Below, piece after piece: positions 16,191-24,428 of a DNA stretch of 39,096 nt (its first letter is position 1; each line of letters begins with the position of its first letter). Source of the DNA: Rhodoferax sp. (lineage in GTDB: Bacteria > Pseudomonadota > Gammaproteobacteria > Burkholderiales > Burkholderiaceae_C); contig JAUXWC010000122.1 in the NCBI GenBank assembly GCA_030685025.1, positions 1 to 39,096 on the forward strand, written 5' to 3'. The notes beneath the pieces were generated by a model. That model was given only the letters and a program-made list of their open reading frames with translations, did no database searches and was not told the origin of the DNA. Position numbers and translations under genes: made by a program.

Positions 16191-16471
16191 TCAGACTTCC
16201 GGAGCTATCAGTTTCACATCGGAAAAATAGGATGCATAGCGACGCCTATCCTGCTTGAGTTCCGCCAGCGTCTTGGCTGGCTTCTCGCTCGGTGGCGCAT
16301 CAGCAGGTGCACTTCGGCCGTGCTGTGGCGCGTGGCGCGCTCCACCACGATTCGGTCACCGTCCCGAGTCCAGACCAGGGCCGAGCCCGGAATCAGGTGC
16401 AGAAATTTGCGCACCGGGGCTGGCACGGAAACCTGTCCTTGCGAAGTGAGTTTGGTCTGCATCTTTTCCAT
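16191..16471 (-). pseudogene. AbrB/MazE-type antitoxin gene, frameshifted
   Basis: The N-terminal half is a clear SpoVT-AbrB swapped-hairpin DNA-binding domain (MQTKLTSQGQVSVPAPVRKF, GSALVWTRDGDRIVVERA, RHSTAEVH). After AEVH (near 16310) the frame leaves the family pattern and ends at 16214. The next frame reads PADAPPSEKPAKTLAELKQD and RRRYASYFSDVK to a stop at 16191, which is the expected toxin-binding tail, so one base was lost. Starts at 16471 or 16462 are possible. No partner PIN toxin gene is present next to it. Confidence 0.6.
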
Positions 16472-16577
16472 GGCGTGATCGCATCACTTTACCGTGGTAA
16501 TGTGCCAACGTCAGCACCCCCCGCACTGCGACGATCACTCGGCAACGCCTGATCCGGGCGCGACCCATCGCGCTGGC

Positions 16578-17234
16578 CTACAACCCACACCCCCGCAAAA
16601 CCAGCCCCACCACGTGCTCGGTGGCACGCGCAAAGTCTTCTGCGTTCAGCTCGGTCTTGCCCAGCACAGCGGCCACCTGCACATCAAAGTCGGCATAGGT
16701 TTGCGTGGCGGCCCAGATGGTGAAGAACAGGTGCACCGGGTCCACCGGCGCCATGCGACCGGCGGCTATCCAGCCCCGCAGCACCGCCGCCTTGGCCAGC
16801 ACCATGTCGCGCAGGTCGGTGGCCAGCAGAGCCTTGAGCACCGGCGCGCCGTGCAGCAGCTCGTTGGCGAATACCTTGGAGGCGTGCGGGCGCTGCGCCG
16901 ACAAGGCCATCTTGGCGCGAATGTAGCGCTCCAGCGCCTGTCTCGGATCGGCCTGCGGCGTGATGTCGTGGGTGGGCACCAGCCAATCCTGCAACGTGCG
17001 GGCCAGCACCGCGCGGTAGAGGTCCTGCTTGGCGCCAAAGTAGTAGTGCAAGTTGGCCTTGGGCAGGCCCGAAGCCTCGGCGATGGCCGCCATGGTCGCG
17101 CCGCCAAAGCCGGCGCCGGCAAAGACGCGCTCGGCCGCCGCCAGGATCAGCGCCTCGTTGGCTTGCCGGATCTGGCCCTTGGCGGCGTCATCAGCGCCAT
17201 CGGACTTAAGTTGTTGGCGGGACAGGGGCGTCAT
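16578..17234 (-). CDS. TetR family regulator, RutR-like
   Basis: A 218-residue repressor. The N-terminal helix-turn-helix spans about residues 25-75 (ILAAAERVFAGAGFGGATM, then GLPKANLHYYFGAKQDLYRA). The C-terminal domain matches the RutR/YcdC type: ERYIRAKMALSAQRPHASKV, LLHGAPVLKAL, GWIAAGRMAPVDPVHLFFTI and WAATQTYADF. RutR of E. coli responds to uracil and controls pyrimidine degradation; the adjacent ABC importer could therefore serve pyrimidines or hydantoins, which is inference. It lies downstream of the binding-protein gene in the same direction, across a short gap with a degenerate repeat. Ligand and operators are not determinable from this window. Confidence 0.85.
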   Translation of the reverse strand: MTPLSRQQLKSDGADDAAKGQIRQANEALILAAAERVFAGAGFGGATMAAIAEASGLPKANLHYYFGAKQDLYRAVLARTLQDWLVPTHDITPQADPRQALERYIRAKMALSAQRPHASKVFANELLHGAPVLKALLATDLRDMVLAKAAVLRGWIAAGRMAPVDPVHLFFTIWAATQTYADFDVQVAAVLGKTELNAEDFARATEHVVGLVLRGCGL

Positions 17235-17309
17235 GCGTCACCGACATGGATTGCCACGCGGTATTCGTCATTGCGAGGAGCGCCAGCGACGCGGCAATCG
17301 CAATGACGA
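17229..17309. repeat. Degenerate palindromic repeat between TetR and binding-protein genes
   Basis: Pieces of the GTCATTGCGAG repeat are present in scrambled order: TGGATTGCCACGC (17247-17259), CGTCATTGCGAGGAGCG and GCGGCAATCGCAATGACG up to about 17308. It looks like a rearranged or decayed relative of the complete copies at 7476, 10015 and 23057. Confidence 0.6.
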
Positions 17310-17360
17310 GATTCACTCACCATCGCGATGCGGCAAGTCGTGGCACCCCGTGGTCACCGA

Positions 17361-18365
17361 TTACTTGCTGGCTGCTTCCCACACCACGTGCGAGTAGGCG
17401 GCCTTGCCTGGGTCCTTCTTGATCACCGGCGAGCTGCCGCCAGTCATCAGTACCTTGACAGTGCGCTCAAACGCCGCCGGCTCCAGGTAACCGATCTTGG
17501 GCGTGCCGGCATTGGTGATGAGCTTGGCCACGTTTTCCATCTGGCGCTTTTGCACCTTCTCGGAGGCGCTGCCCGAGGTGTCGGCGGCGACCACGATCTT
17601 GGCCGCCTCAGCCGGGTTCTTGACCGCATCGTTCCAGCCCTTGAAGGTGGCCTTGAGGAACTTGCCCATGCGCGCCACAAAGGCCGGGTCTTTGAGCTTG
17701 GACTCCAGCACGTACAGGCCATCTTCCAGCGAGGCCACGCCTTCCTTCTCGTAGAAGAAGGTGACCAGGTCGCTCTCTTTGACGCCCGCGTCCACCACCT
17801 GCCAGTACTCGTTGTAGATCATGGTGGAAATACAAGCGGCCTGGTTCTGCAACAGCGGATCGACGTTGAAACCCTGCTTGAGAATCTTGATGTCGGTGTC
17901 AGGCTTCAAGCCCAGCTTGGCCATCCAGTTGAGGAAGGGGTACTCGTTGCCGCCGTACCAGACGCCCAGGGTCTTGCCCTTGAAGTCCTTGGGGCTGCTG
18001 ACACCGCTGGCCTTTTTGCAGGTCAGCATCAGGCCGGACTGGTTGAACACCTGGGCGATGTTGACCAGCGGCACACCGGCCTCGCGCGCGGCCAGGGCGT
18101 CGGGCATCCAGTTCACCACCACGTCGGCGCCGTTGCCGGCAATTACCTGCACCGGCGAGATGTCGGGGCCGCCGGGCTTGATGGTCACGTCCAGCCCCTC
18201 GGCTTTGTAGTAGCCCTTGCTTTGAGCCACGTAATAACCGGCAAACTGCGCTTGCGGCAGCCACTTGAGCTGCACCGTGAGTTTGTCGGCGGCACTGGCG
18301 CTAACGCCGCATACGGCCAGCGCGGCGGCCAGCAGACTGCTCTTGAGAGGGGAAGAACGCATCAT
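17361..18365 (-). CDS. ABC transporter substrate-binding protein, NMT1/THI5-like
   Basis: Periplasmic binding protein of 334 residues. A signal peptide is visible at the N-terminus (SLLAAALAVCGVSASA before ADKLTV). The mature part fits the NMT1/THI5 family: VQLKWLPQAQFAGYYVAQSK, GYYKAEGLDVTIKPGG, NWMPDALAAREAGVPLVNIA, GVWYGGNEYPF. Members of this family bind thiamine precursors, riboflavin, pyrimidines, taurine or similar small molecules; the ligand here is not known, but the RutR-like neighbour points to a pyrimidine. ATG 18365 has a good AAGGAG site; ATG 18362 is also possible. A palindromic repeat separates it from the permease genes upstream, so it may be expressed at a different level. 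Confidence 0.9.
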   Translation of the reverse strand: MMRSSPLKSSLLAAALAVCGVSASAADKLTVQLKWLPQAQFAGYYVAQSKGYYKAEGLDVTIKPGGPDISPVQVIAGNGADVVVNWMPDALAAREAGVPLVNIAQVFNQSGLMLTCKKASGVSSPKDFKGKTLGVWYGGNEYPFLNWMAKLGLKPDTDIKILKQGFNVDPLLQNQAACISTMIYNEYWQVVDAGVKESDLVTFFYEKEGVASLEDGLYVLESKLKDPAFVARMGKFLKATFKGWNDAVKNPAEAAKIVVAADTSGSASEKVQKRQMENVAKLITNAGTPKIGYLEPAAFERTVKVLMTGGSSPVIKKDPGKAAYSHVVWEAASK

Positions 18366-18405
18366 CGGAAGCTCCTTGGGTTGGGGGGAAGAAACGGCGT
18401 GTCGG

Positions 18406-18478
18406 CTGTCATCCCGGCGCAGGCCGGGATCCATGCACGCTGCCGACAGTGGATCCCGGATCGCGTCCGGGATGACAG
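18406..18478. repeat. Palindromic repeat (GTCATCCCGG type)
   Basis: The left arm CTGTCATCCCGGCGCAGGCC (from 18406) and the right arm ending GCGTCCGGGATGACAG (18478) form a long inverted repeat, including inner GGGATCCAT/TGGATCCC pieces. This is another widespread intergenic element type, different from the CATTGCGAGC type. It sits between the upstream permease gene and the binding-protein gene and could terminate or process the mRNA there. Confidence 0.85.
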
Positions 18479-18531
18479 ACATTGGGAGCCACCCGCATTG
18501 GCCAACAACGAGCGGGGAAGATAGGTCAAGG

Positions 18532-19488
18532 TCACGATGCGCGCCCCTCACGGATGGAGGGGTGCCAGAAGGCGGCGCGCCGCTCGATCTGCACCAGCAG
18601 CGCATAGGCAGCCGAGCCGGTGACCGAGGCCACCACGATGGCGCCCCACACCAGCGACATGTTCATCTTGGCGGCTTCGGTCGAAATGCGAAAGCCCAGG
18701 CCCGACGTAGGCGAGCCAAAGAACTCGGCCACGATGGCGCCAATCAAGGCCAGCGTGGCGTTGACCTTGAGCGCGGCAAACATGAAAGGCAAAGCCGCGG
18801 GCAAACGCAACGCCAGCAGCGTGCGGCTGTAGCTGGCGGCGTAGCTGTACATCAGCTCGCGCTCCAGCTTGCCCGAGGCCTGCAGGCCCGCCAGCGTGGA
18901 CACCAACATTGGGAAGAAGGTCATCAGCACCACCACCGCTGCCTTGGAGTGCCACTCGAAACCGAACCACATCACGGCAATCGGGGCCACCGCCACCAGC
19001 GGAATGGTGCTGGTCAGCGAGGCCAGCGGCAGCAGGCCGCGCTGCAAAAAAGGCATGCGGTCAATCGCCACCGCCACGCCGAAGCCCGCACTACAACCCA
19101 CCGCCCAGCCAATCAGCACTGCCTTGAGCACGGTTTGCACGAAGTCACCCCACAGCACCGCGCCGTGCAGCCCCATGGACTCGATGATGGACAGGGGCGG
19201 CGGCAGCAAGACCTTGGGTACGGCAAAGGCCACCACCAGCACCTGCCAGAAGTAGACGATCCACAGTCCAAACACGGCGGCCGTCGCCATGCCCACCCAA
19301 GGCCCGCCCTCAAGGTTGGCCAGGCGGCGGATCGACAGCACCGCCAGCGCGGCCACCAGCGCAGTGCTCAGCCAGAACCAGAGGTCCGGCTCGGCCTGCC
19401 CGCGAGCGGCGGGAAACTGCAGCAGCAATAAGCCGCCCAGCGCCGCCACCGCCACCCAGGCCAGGGCCCACTGATGGGGGCGCTTCAT
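18532..19488 (-). CDS. ABC transporter permease (second permease)
   Basis: Inner-membrane permease of 318 residues with about six to eight hydrophobic segments and the BPD_transp_1 fold. The EAA-type loop contacting the ATPase is visible as ELMYSYAASYSRTLLALRLP (EAA...G-like pattern in a diverged form). Start ATG 19488 overlaps the stop of the upstream permease gene (ATGA), so the two are translationally coupled; longer upstream frames would run through the first permease gene and are rejected. It should pair with the 19485-20384 product as a heterodimer. Family: nitrate/sulfonate/taurine-type permeases (SsuC/TauC-like), usual length 260-320 residues. Confidence 0.88.
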   Translation of the reverse strand: MKRPHQWALAWVAVAALGGLLLLQFPAARGQAEPDLWFWLSTALVAALAVLSIRRLANLEGGPWVGMATAAVFGLWIVYFWQVLVVAFAVPKVLLPPPLSIIESMGLHGAVLWGDFVQTVLKAVLIGWAVGCSAGFGVAVAIDRMPFLQRGLLPLASLTSTIPLVAVAPIAVMWFGFEWHSKAAVVVLMTFFPMLVSTLAGLQASGKLERELMYSYAASYSRTLLALRLPAALPFMFAALKVNATLALIGAIVAEFFGSPTSGLGFRISTEAAKMNMSLVWGAIVVASVTGSAAYALLVQIERRAAFWHPSIREGRAS

Positions 19489-20384
19489 CCCTGACTCCGG
19501 TTGCGCAGCACCAGCCGCTCCGCCGCTGCCACGGCCGCCGTCAGTGTGAGCCCCAGCAGCGCGGACATCACCAGCGCCGACCAGATTTGCACCGTGTTGC
19601 CATAGTAGGAACCGGTCAGCAGGCGCGCACCCAGGCCAGCCTGCGCGCCGGTGGGCAACTCGGCCACCATCGCGCCCACCAGGCCAGCGGCAATGCCCAC
19701 GCGCAGCGCCGGAAACAGATACGGCAAGGCGGCCGGCAAACGCAGCAGCCACAAGGCCTGCCAGCGGGAGGCCGCGTAGGTGTAGAGCATTTCGGTCTCG
19801 ATGCGCTGCGGCGAGCGCAGGCCCTGCACCATCGCCACCGTGACCGGGAAGAAGCACAGGTACATCGCAATCACCGCCTTGGGCGCCACGCCGCTAAGGC
19901 CCAGGCTGCCCAGAATCACCAGCACGATCGGCGCAATCGCCAGCACCGGCACGGTTTGCGAGGCCACGATCCACGGCAGCAGCGCGCGGTCCAGCGTGCG
20001 CGAATGCACGATCACCACCGCCAGCAGCAGGCCCAGCGCCGTGCCCATGACGAAACCCCACAGCGTGGACTCACCGGTGACGGCCACATGGAACAACAGA
20101 TTGCGCGGCGAATCGATCGGCCAGCCGGTCAGGCTGGCCCACAAGTCGGCAGCCACCTGATGCGGCGCGGGCAACACCGGGCGCTCCATGCTCAAAGTGG
20201 CGCGAAGCAGGTCTTGCCAGGTCCAGGGCTGGTCCGACGGCAGCACCCGTTCGATCGCTCCTGGTGCGTTCATGGCCCAAGCGCCGCCATACCACAGCAG
20301 CAACACGGCCAGCAGCACAACCAACACCGGCGCGCCTTGCAGGCGCAAACGCTGCCAGGAGGCGCGCCAGGCGGGCTTCTTCAT
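19485..20384 (-). CDS. ABC transporter permease (first permease)
   Basis: Inner-membrane permease of 299 residues in the SsuC/TauC-like family. The first transmembrane helix is APVLVVLLAVLLLWYGGAWA, and further segments include TLWGFVMGTALGLLLAVVIV, VLAIAPIVLVILGSLG and IWSALVMSALLGLTLTAAVA. The EAA-like loop reads ETEMLYTYAASRWQALWLLR. It overlaps the ATPase gene by four bases (ATGA at 20381-20384) and the second permease gene by four bases at the other end, forming a tightly coupled ATPase-permease-permease unit. Confidence 0.88.
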   Translation of the reverse strand: MKKPAWRASWQRLRLQGAPVLVVLLAVLLLWYGGAWAMNAPGAIERVLPSDQPWTWQDLLRATLSMERPVLPAPHQVAADLWASLTGWPIDSPRNLLFHVAVTGESTLWGFVMGTALGLLLAVVIVHSRTLDRALLPWIVASQTVPVLAIAPIVLVILGSLGLSGVAPKAVIAMYLCFFPVTVAMVQGLRSPQRIETEMLYTYAASRWQALWLLRLPAALPYLFPALRVGIAAGLVGAMVAELPTGAQAGLGARLLTGSYYGNTVQIWSALVMSALLGLTLTAAVAAAERLVLRNRSQG

Positions 20385-21205
20385 GCGTGGCCTTCCGCCA
20401 GGGCCTCACGCACCTCGTGCGCCACGGCCATGAACTCAGTGCTGTCGCGCAGGCCAAGATGGCGCTCATCGGGCAGCGGAGACTGGATCACCTTGACAAT
20501 GCGCCCGGGACGCGGCGACATCACCACGATGCGGGTCGACAGGTAGACCGCCTCGGCAATCGAATGCGTGACAAACACCACCGTGCGCCGTTCGCGCTGC
20601 CAGAGCTGCTGCAACTGCTCGTTCAGGCGGTCGCGGGTGATCTCGTCCAGCGCGCCAAAGGGCTCGTCCATCATCAAGATCCTGGGCTCGAAGGACAGCG
20701 CGCGCGCAATCGACACCCGCTGCTGCATGCCGCCCGAGAGCTGCCAGGGGTACTTCTGCTCAAAGCCGATCAGGCCCACGCGCGCCAGGTGCTCCAGGGC
20801 AGTGGCTTTGGCCTCGTCGCGCGAGCGCCCCATGATCTGCAAGGGCAGCGTGACATTCGCCAGCACCGTGCGCCAGGGAAACAGCGCCGGCGCCTGGAAC
20901 ACGTAACCATAGGCACGCGCCAGCCGCGCCTCATGCGGGCTGACGCCGTTGATCAGCACCTCGCCGGCGCTGATGGATTCCAGGTCGGCAATCACCCGCA
21001 TCAAGGTGGTCTTGCCGCAGCCCGAGGGGCCGATCAGGGCGACGAACTCGCCCTCGGCAATGTCCAGGTCGATGTCGCTCAGCGCGTGCACTGGCGCGTC
21101 GCTGGCCTGGTAGATGACACTGGCTTGGCGCACCTCGACCGCCAGACGCACGCCCGAGAAGCTTGAAGCGACAGGCGAACCGGACAACACGGACTGTGAA
21201 TTCAT
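20381..21205 (-). CDS. ABC transporter ATP-binding protein
   Basis: Cytoplasmic ATPase of 274 residues. The visible motifs are Walker A GPSGCGKTT, Q-loop YVFQAPALFPW, signature LSGGMQQR, Walker B ILMMDEPFGALD and H-loop VFVTHSIAEAV. This is the SsuB/TauB/NrtD type that drives NMT1/THI5-type importers. It is the promoter-proximal gene of the minus-strand transporter operon. Start ATG 21205 (MNSQSVLSG) adds a short tail before VRLAVEVRQAS; later starts are possible but less well placed. Its upstream region (21206-21361) is shared with the divergent S41 peptidase gene. Confidence 0.92.
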   Translation of the reverse strand: MNSQSVLSGSPVASSFSGVRLAVEVRQASVIYQASDAPVHALSDIDLDIAEGEFVALIGPSGCGKTTLMRVIADLESISAGEVLINGVSPHEARLARAYGYVFQAPALFPWRTVLANVTLPLQIMGRSRDEAKATALEHLARVGLIGFEQKYPWQLSGGMQQRVSIARALSFEPRILMMDEPFGALDEITRDRLNEQLQQLWQRERRTVVFVTHSIAEAVYLSTRIVVMSPRPGRIVKVIQSPLPDERHLGLRDSTEFMAVAHEVREALAEGHA

Positions 21206-21361
21206 GAAGCGAGGGAGTGGTTGGGACCGGTCAAGGCGCCGAAGCTAACCAAATGGTCAAGTTATTCTAGCGGCCGGTGCCCCCGCCGCGCCTGCGTGGA
21301 AACCCGTGGCCCGGCGCGTTCTTGCACGCAGCTAGAATGCAGCCCAACCAGGCAATGATGT

Positions 21362-23005
21362 ATGCAAAAAGTAGCTTCCGTGATGATCTTGAGCGCCGTG
21401 CTGTCGGCCTGCGGAGGCGGCGGCGCCAGCGCGCCCGGTCCGAGCACGCCCGATGCCACCGCGCCCTACGTCGAGCCACCCATTCCAGTCTCGTTCAACG
21501 TCGCGCAGCAGTGTGAGTCGCCACGCCCAAGCGGCACCATCGACCCCTACACGCGCCGACCCTACGGTGACGTGCAAGGCTCGCTGACCACCGAAAAACT
21601 GTGGATTCGCGCCTTCGTCAACGAGACCTACCTTTGGTACGACGAAGTCGCGCCGCTCGACCCGTCCCTGTTCACCCTCGGCGCCACCGTTCCCTATGTG
21701 GACCCGTGGGACAACAGCCGGGCGATGTTCGAGTTGAAGACCAATTTCGATGTCGTGGACACCTATTTCAACAGTCAGCGCTCCTTGCTGCTGACGCCCT
21801 CGGGCAAGCCCAAGGACCAGTTTCACTTCACCTACGCCACCAGCGAGTGGCTGGCGCAATCCACTTCCGGCAGCAGTGTGGGATTTGGGTTTCATGTCGA
21901 ACTGCTGGCCAGCCGCAGCCCGCGCAACGTCGTGGTGGCTTACACCGAGCCGGGTTCCGCCGCCAGTGCCAATGGCCTGCAGCGCGGCGCCAAGTTTCTC
22001 AGCATCAATGGCGTGGACGTGGTCAACGGCGGGCCCGACATGCTCAACGAAGGCCTGTTCTCGCCGGTGCAGGGCAAGCTGTACACCTTTGAGGTGCTGG
22101 ACCGTGGCGCCAGCACGCCCAGAAGCTTCAGCATGACCGCCGGAGCCGTCACCTCGACGCCGGTGCAAAACGTGCGCACCCTGGCGGCGCCCTACAGCGA
22201 CGTTGGCTACCTGCAGTTCAACGACCACATCGGCACCGCCGAGGCGCAGTTGGTTGCCGCCATCAACCAGCTCAAGGCCGCCAATGGTGGTGCCGGCGTC
22301 AGCGACCTGGTGCTGGACCTGCGCTACAACGGTGGCGGCTATCTGGACATCGCCAGCGAGCTGGCCTTCATGATCGCGGGTGCCAGCGCCACCGCCGGCA
22401 AGGTGTTTGAACGATCGAGCTACAACAACAAGAACCCGTTTGGCCAAAGTGCTGCCCAGGCGACGATTCCCTTCCATCGGGTGTCGCAGGGTTTTTCGAC
22501 CCCCACTGGGCAGAGCTTGCCCCAATTGGGTCTGCCGCGCGTGTTTGTCATCACCGGCAAGGGCACCTGCTCGGCCAGCGAGGCGGTCATCAACGGTTTG
22601 ACCGGTGCTGGCGTGCAAGTGATCCTGATTGGCGACACCACCTGCGGCAAGCCCTATGGTTTTTACCCGGAAGACAACTGCAGCGTGACTTACTTCACGA
22701 TCCAGTTCAAAGGGGTCAACCACCTCGGTTTCGGCGACTACGCGGATGGCTTCATCCCTGGCGGCACCGGCTCGCCGGCCAACCACCTCAAAGGCTGCGT
22801 GGTGGCCGATGACTTCACCCAGTTGCTGGGCGACACCGCCGAAGCGCGGCTGGCCGCCGCCTTGCACTACCGCGCCAACGGCGCCTGCCCGGCCAGGGCC
22901 GCGTCGGCCCAGCGCAGTGCGTCGCTGGCCGTGTCGGGCCTGCCACTGCGCGGACGTTCGCCCTTGCGCGAGAATCGCTTCTTGTTGCCCAAGACGCGTC
23001 GCTAG
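21362..23005 (+). CDS. S41 family peptidase (CtpA-like) lipoprotein
   Basis: A 547-residue secreted protease. The N-terminus is a lipoprotein signal with lipobox LSAC (C17) followed by a glycine-rich stretch. A PDZ-like domain spans about residues 165-260 (SSVGFGFHVELLA, EPGSAASANGLQRGAKFLSI, NGVDVV). The peptidase domain follows, with LVLDLRYNGGGYLDIASELA, the probable nucleophile S404 in GTCSASEA and the base K430 in TTCGKPYGF. These are the Ser-Lys dyad features of C-terminal processing peptidases. It is a single gene, divergent from the transporter and followed by a palindromic repeat. The substrate is unknown; it should act in the cell envelope. The ATG at 21362 has only a weak upstream AGG. 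Confidence 0.88.
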   Translation: MQKVASVMILSAVLSACGGGGASAPGPSTPDATAPYVEPPIPVSFNVAQQCESPRPSGTIDPYTRRPYGDVQGSLTTEKLWIRAFVNETYLWYDEVAPLDPSLFTLGATVPYVDPWDNSRAMFELKTNFDVVDTYFNSQRSLLLTPSGKPKDQFHFTYATSEWLAQSTSGSSVGFGFHVELLASRSPRNVVVAYTEPGSAASANGLQRGAKFLSINGVDVVNGGPDMLNEGLFSPVQGKLYTFEVLDRGASTPRSFSMTAGAVTSTPVQNVRTLAAPYSDVGYLQFNDHIGTAEAQLVAAINQLKAANGGAGVSDLVLDLRYNGGGYLDIASELAFMIAGASATAGKVFERSSYNNKNPFGQSAAQATIPFHRVSQGFSTPTGQSLPQLGLPRVFVITGKGTCSASEAVINGLTGAGVQVILIGDTTCGKPYGFYPEDNCSVTYFTIQFKGVNHLGFGDYADGFIPGGTGSPANHLKGCVVADDFTQLLGDTAEARLAAALHYRANGACPARAASAQRSASLAVSGLPLRGRSPLRENRFLLPKTRR

Positions 23006-23056
23006 CGACGCGCAGTTTGATTTGCCGTGACCTTGAGTCGGTCATATCTCTGGTCT

Positions 23057-23131
23057 CGTCATTGCGAGCGCAGCGCGGCAATCCATCGTCGTGATCGGCA
23101 CGGTGGATTGCCACGCTTCGCTCGCAATGAC
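23057..23131. repeat. Palindromic intergenic repeat, copy 3
   Basis: Arms CGTCATTGCGAGCGCAGCGC and the inverse ending GCTTCGCTCGCAATGAC enclose a short spacer. It is the same family as 7476-7552 and 10015-10091. It lies between the S41 peptidase gene and the CRISPR-Cas locus and marks the left boundary of the latter. Confidence 0.85.
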
Positions 23132-23228
23132 CACGCGTCGTCATGAACTCCAGAAGTTTCCATAAGCACAAACCTTGGCAAGCTTGCCGAACACCCGCTT
23201 GGCCTGCCTGGCTTCTACACTGCGTGGC

Positions 23229-24428
23229 ATGAACTCCCCAGCCCCATCGAAGCCCGCCGATCCAGCGCAGCCCTTACCCGCCGCACCCACCAGCTACCCC
23301 CGGCGCATTCTGCTGGCGGTCTGCGGCCTCAGCCCTCAGATCGTCACCGAGACTCTGTACGCGCTGGCCGCCGACCAACACGCCCCGTTCATCCCGACCG
23401 AGGTGCACCTCATCACCACCGCTGAGGGCGCGCGCCGCGCCGAGTTGTCCCTGCTGAGCGCCGACCTGGGCTGGTTCCACCGCCTGTGTACCGACTACAA
23501 GCTGCCCGGCATCACATTTGACCGGCAGCACATCCACATCATGCGCGACGCCAAAGAGCGGGCCATGGATGACATCCGCACACCCCAAGACAACCAAGAC
23601 GCTGCCAACTTCATCACCGAGCAAGTGCGCCACTTCACCGCCGACCCGAATTGCGCGCTGCATGTATCCATTGCCGGTGGCCGCAAGACCATGGGCTTCT
23701 ATTTGGGTTATGCCTTGTCGCTCTATGGCCGCGCGCAGGACCGCCTGAGCCACGTGCTGGTGAGCGACCCGTTCGAGTCGAGCTGGGATTTTTTCTACCC
23801 CACCCCCTACAGCCGGGTGCTGCAAACCAGAGACGGCAAACTGGCCGACACCGCCATGGCCGAGGTGACGCTGGCCGACATCCCTTTTGTGAGCTTGCGC
23901 CACGGCCTGCCGGTGGCGCTGCTGGCCGGCCACGCCAGCTTCAACGACACCGTGCAAGCGGCCCGCGCGGCGCTGGCGGCACCCAAGCTGTGCGTTGATT
24001 TGGGCAATCGGCGCATCGTCGCAGGCCAGGTGGCGGTCGAACTGCCGCCCGCCGAACTGGCCCTGCTCGCAGTGTTTGCCCGGCGCACCATGCAGGGCAA
24101 GCCCGCACTGGCCGCGCCGCCCAAGGGCGCGACCGACCCGGCCTGGGCCACGCGTTTCCTGCACGAATACCGCGCCATTGTGGGCGCCATGGCCGACAGC
24201 GATGCCACTGATCGAGCGCTGCGCGGTGGCATGGACGGCGAGTATTTTTCCATCCGCAAGTCCAAACTCGAAGGCCGCCTTAAACGCGCGCTCGGCCCCG
24301 CAGCCGCCCACTACCGAATCGACGACGGTGGTACCCGACCACGCCAGTACAGTTTGAGTTTGAGCCGGGATTCGGTAAGCTTCGCGGCAGACGTGGTGCC
24401 GGATGTCACACAAAGGGAGGGTATTTGA
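23229..24428 (+). CDS. CRISPR-associated CARF protein, NE0113 family (TIGR02584), probable ring nuclease
   Basis: A 399-residue protein. Residues about 20-215 form a CARF-like domain: ILLAVCGLSPQIVTETLYAL at the front and the ligand-site motif SIAGGRKTMGF at residues 147-157. This matches the NE0113 family, which sometimes carries the name Csm6 but is thought to contain ring nucleases that degrade cyclic oligoadenylate. After about residue 250 a winged-helix-like segment follows (RIVAGQVAVELPPAELALLA), then a basic tail (SKLEGRLKRALG). No convincing HEPN R-x4-6-H motif is seen in the C-terminal half, so an effector RNase role is unlikely. Start ATG 23229 (MNSPAPS) is preferred over an upstream alternative. 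It is the first gene of the cmr operon; its stop overlaps the cmr1 start by one base. Confidence 0.8.
   Translation: MNSPAPSKPADPAQPLPAAPTSYPRRILLAVCGLSPQIVTETLYALAADQHAPFIPTEVHLITTAEGARRAELSLLSADLGWFHRLCTDYKLPGITFDRQHIHIMRDAKERAMDDIRTPQDNQDAANFITEQVRHFTADPNCALHVSIAGGRKTMGFYLGYALSLYGRAQDRLSHVLVSDPFESSWDFFYPTPYSRVLQTRDGKLADTAMAEVTLADIPFVSLRHGLPVALLAGHASFNDTVQAARAALAAPKLCVDLGNRRIVAGQVAVELPPAELALLAVFARRTMQGKPALAAPPKGATDPAWATRFLHEYRAIVGAMADSDATDRALRGGMDGEYFSIRKSKLEGRLKRALGPAAAHYRIDDGGTRPRQYSLSLSRDSVSFAADVVPDVTQREGI

Noticed and set aside
16494-17306. Plus-strand open frame opposite the TetR gene
   Set aside because: Shadow of the TetR frame; no family features.
17328-18524. Plus-strand open frame opposite the binding-protein gene
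   Set aside because: Shadow; also passes through a palindromic repeat.
23229-24428. HEPN RNase effector of true Csm6 type
   Set aside because: No plausible R-x4-6-H motif in the C-terminal half; the segment looks like a winged helix.
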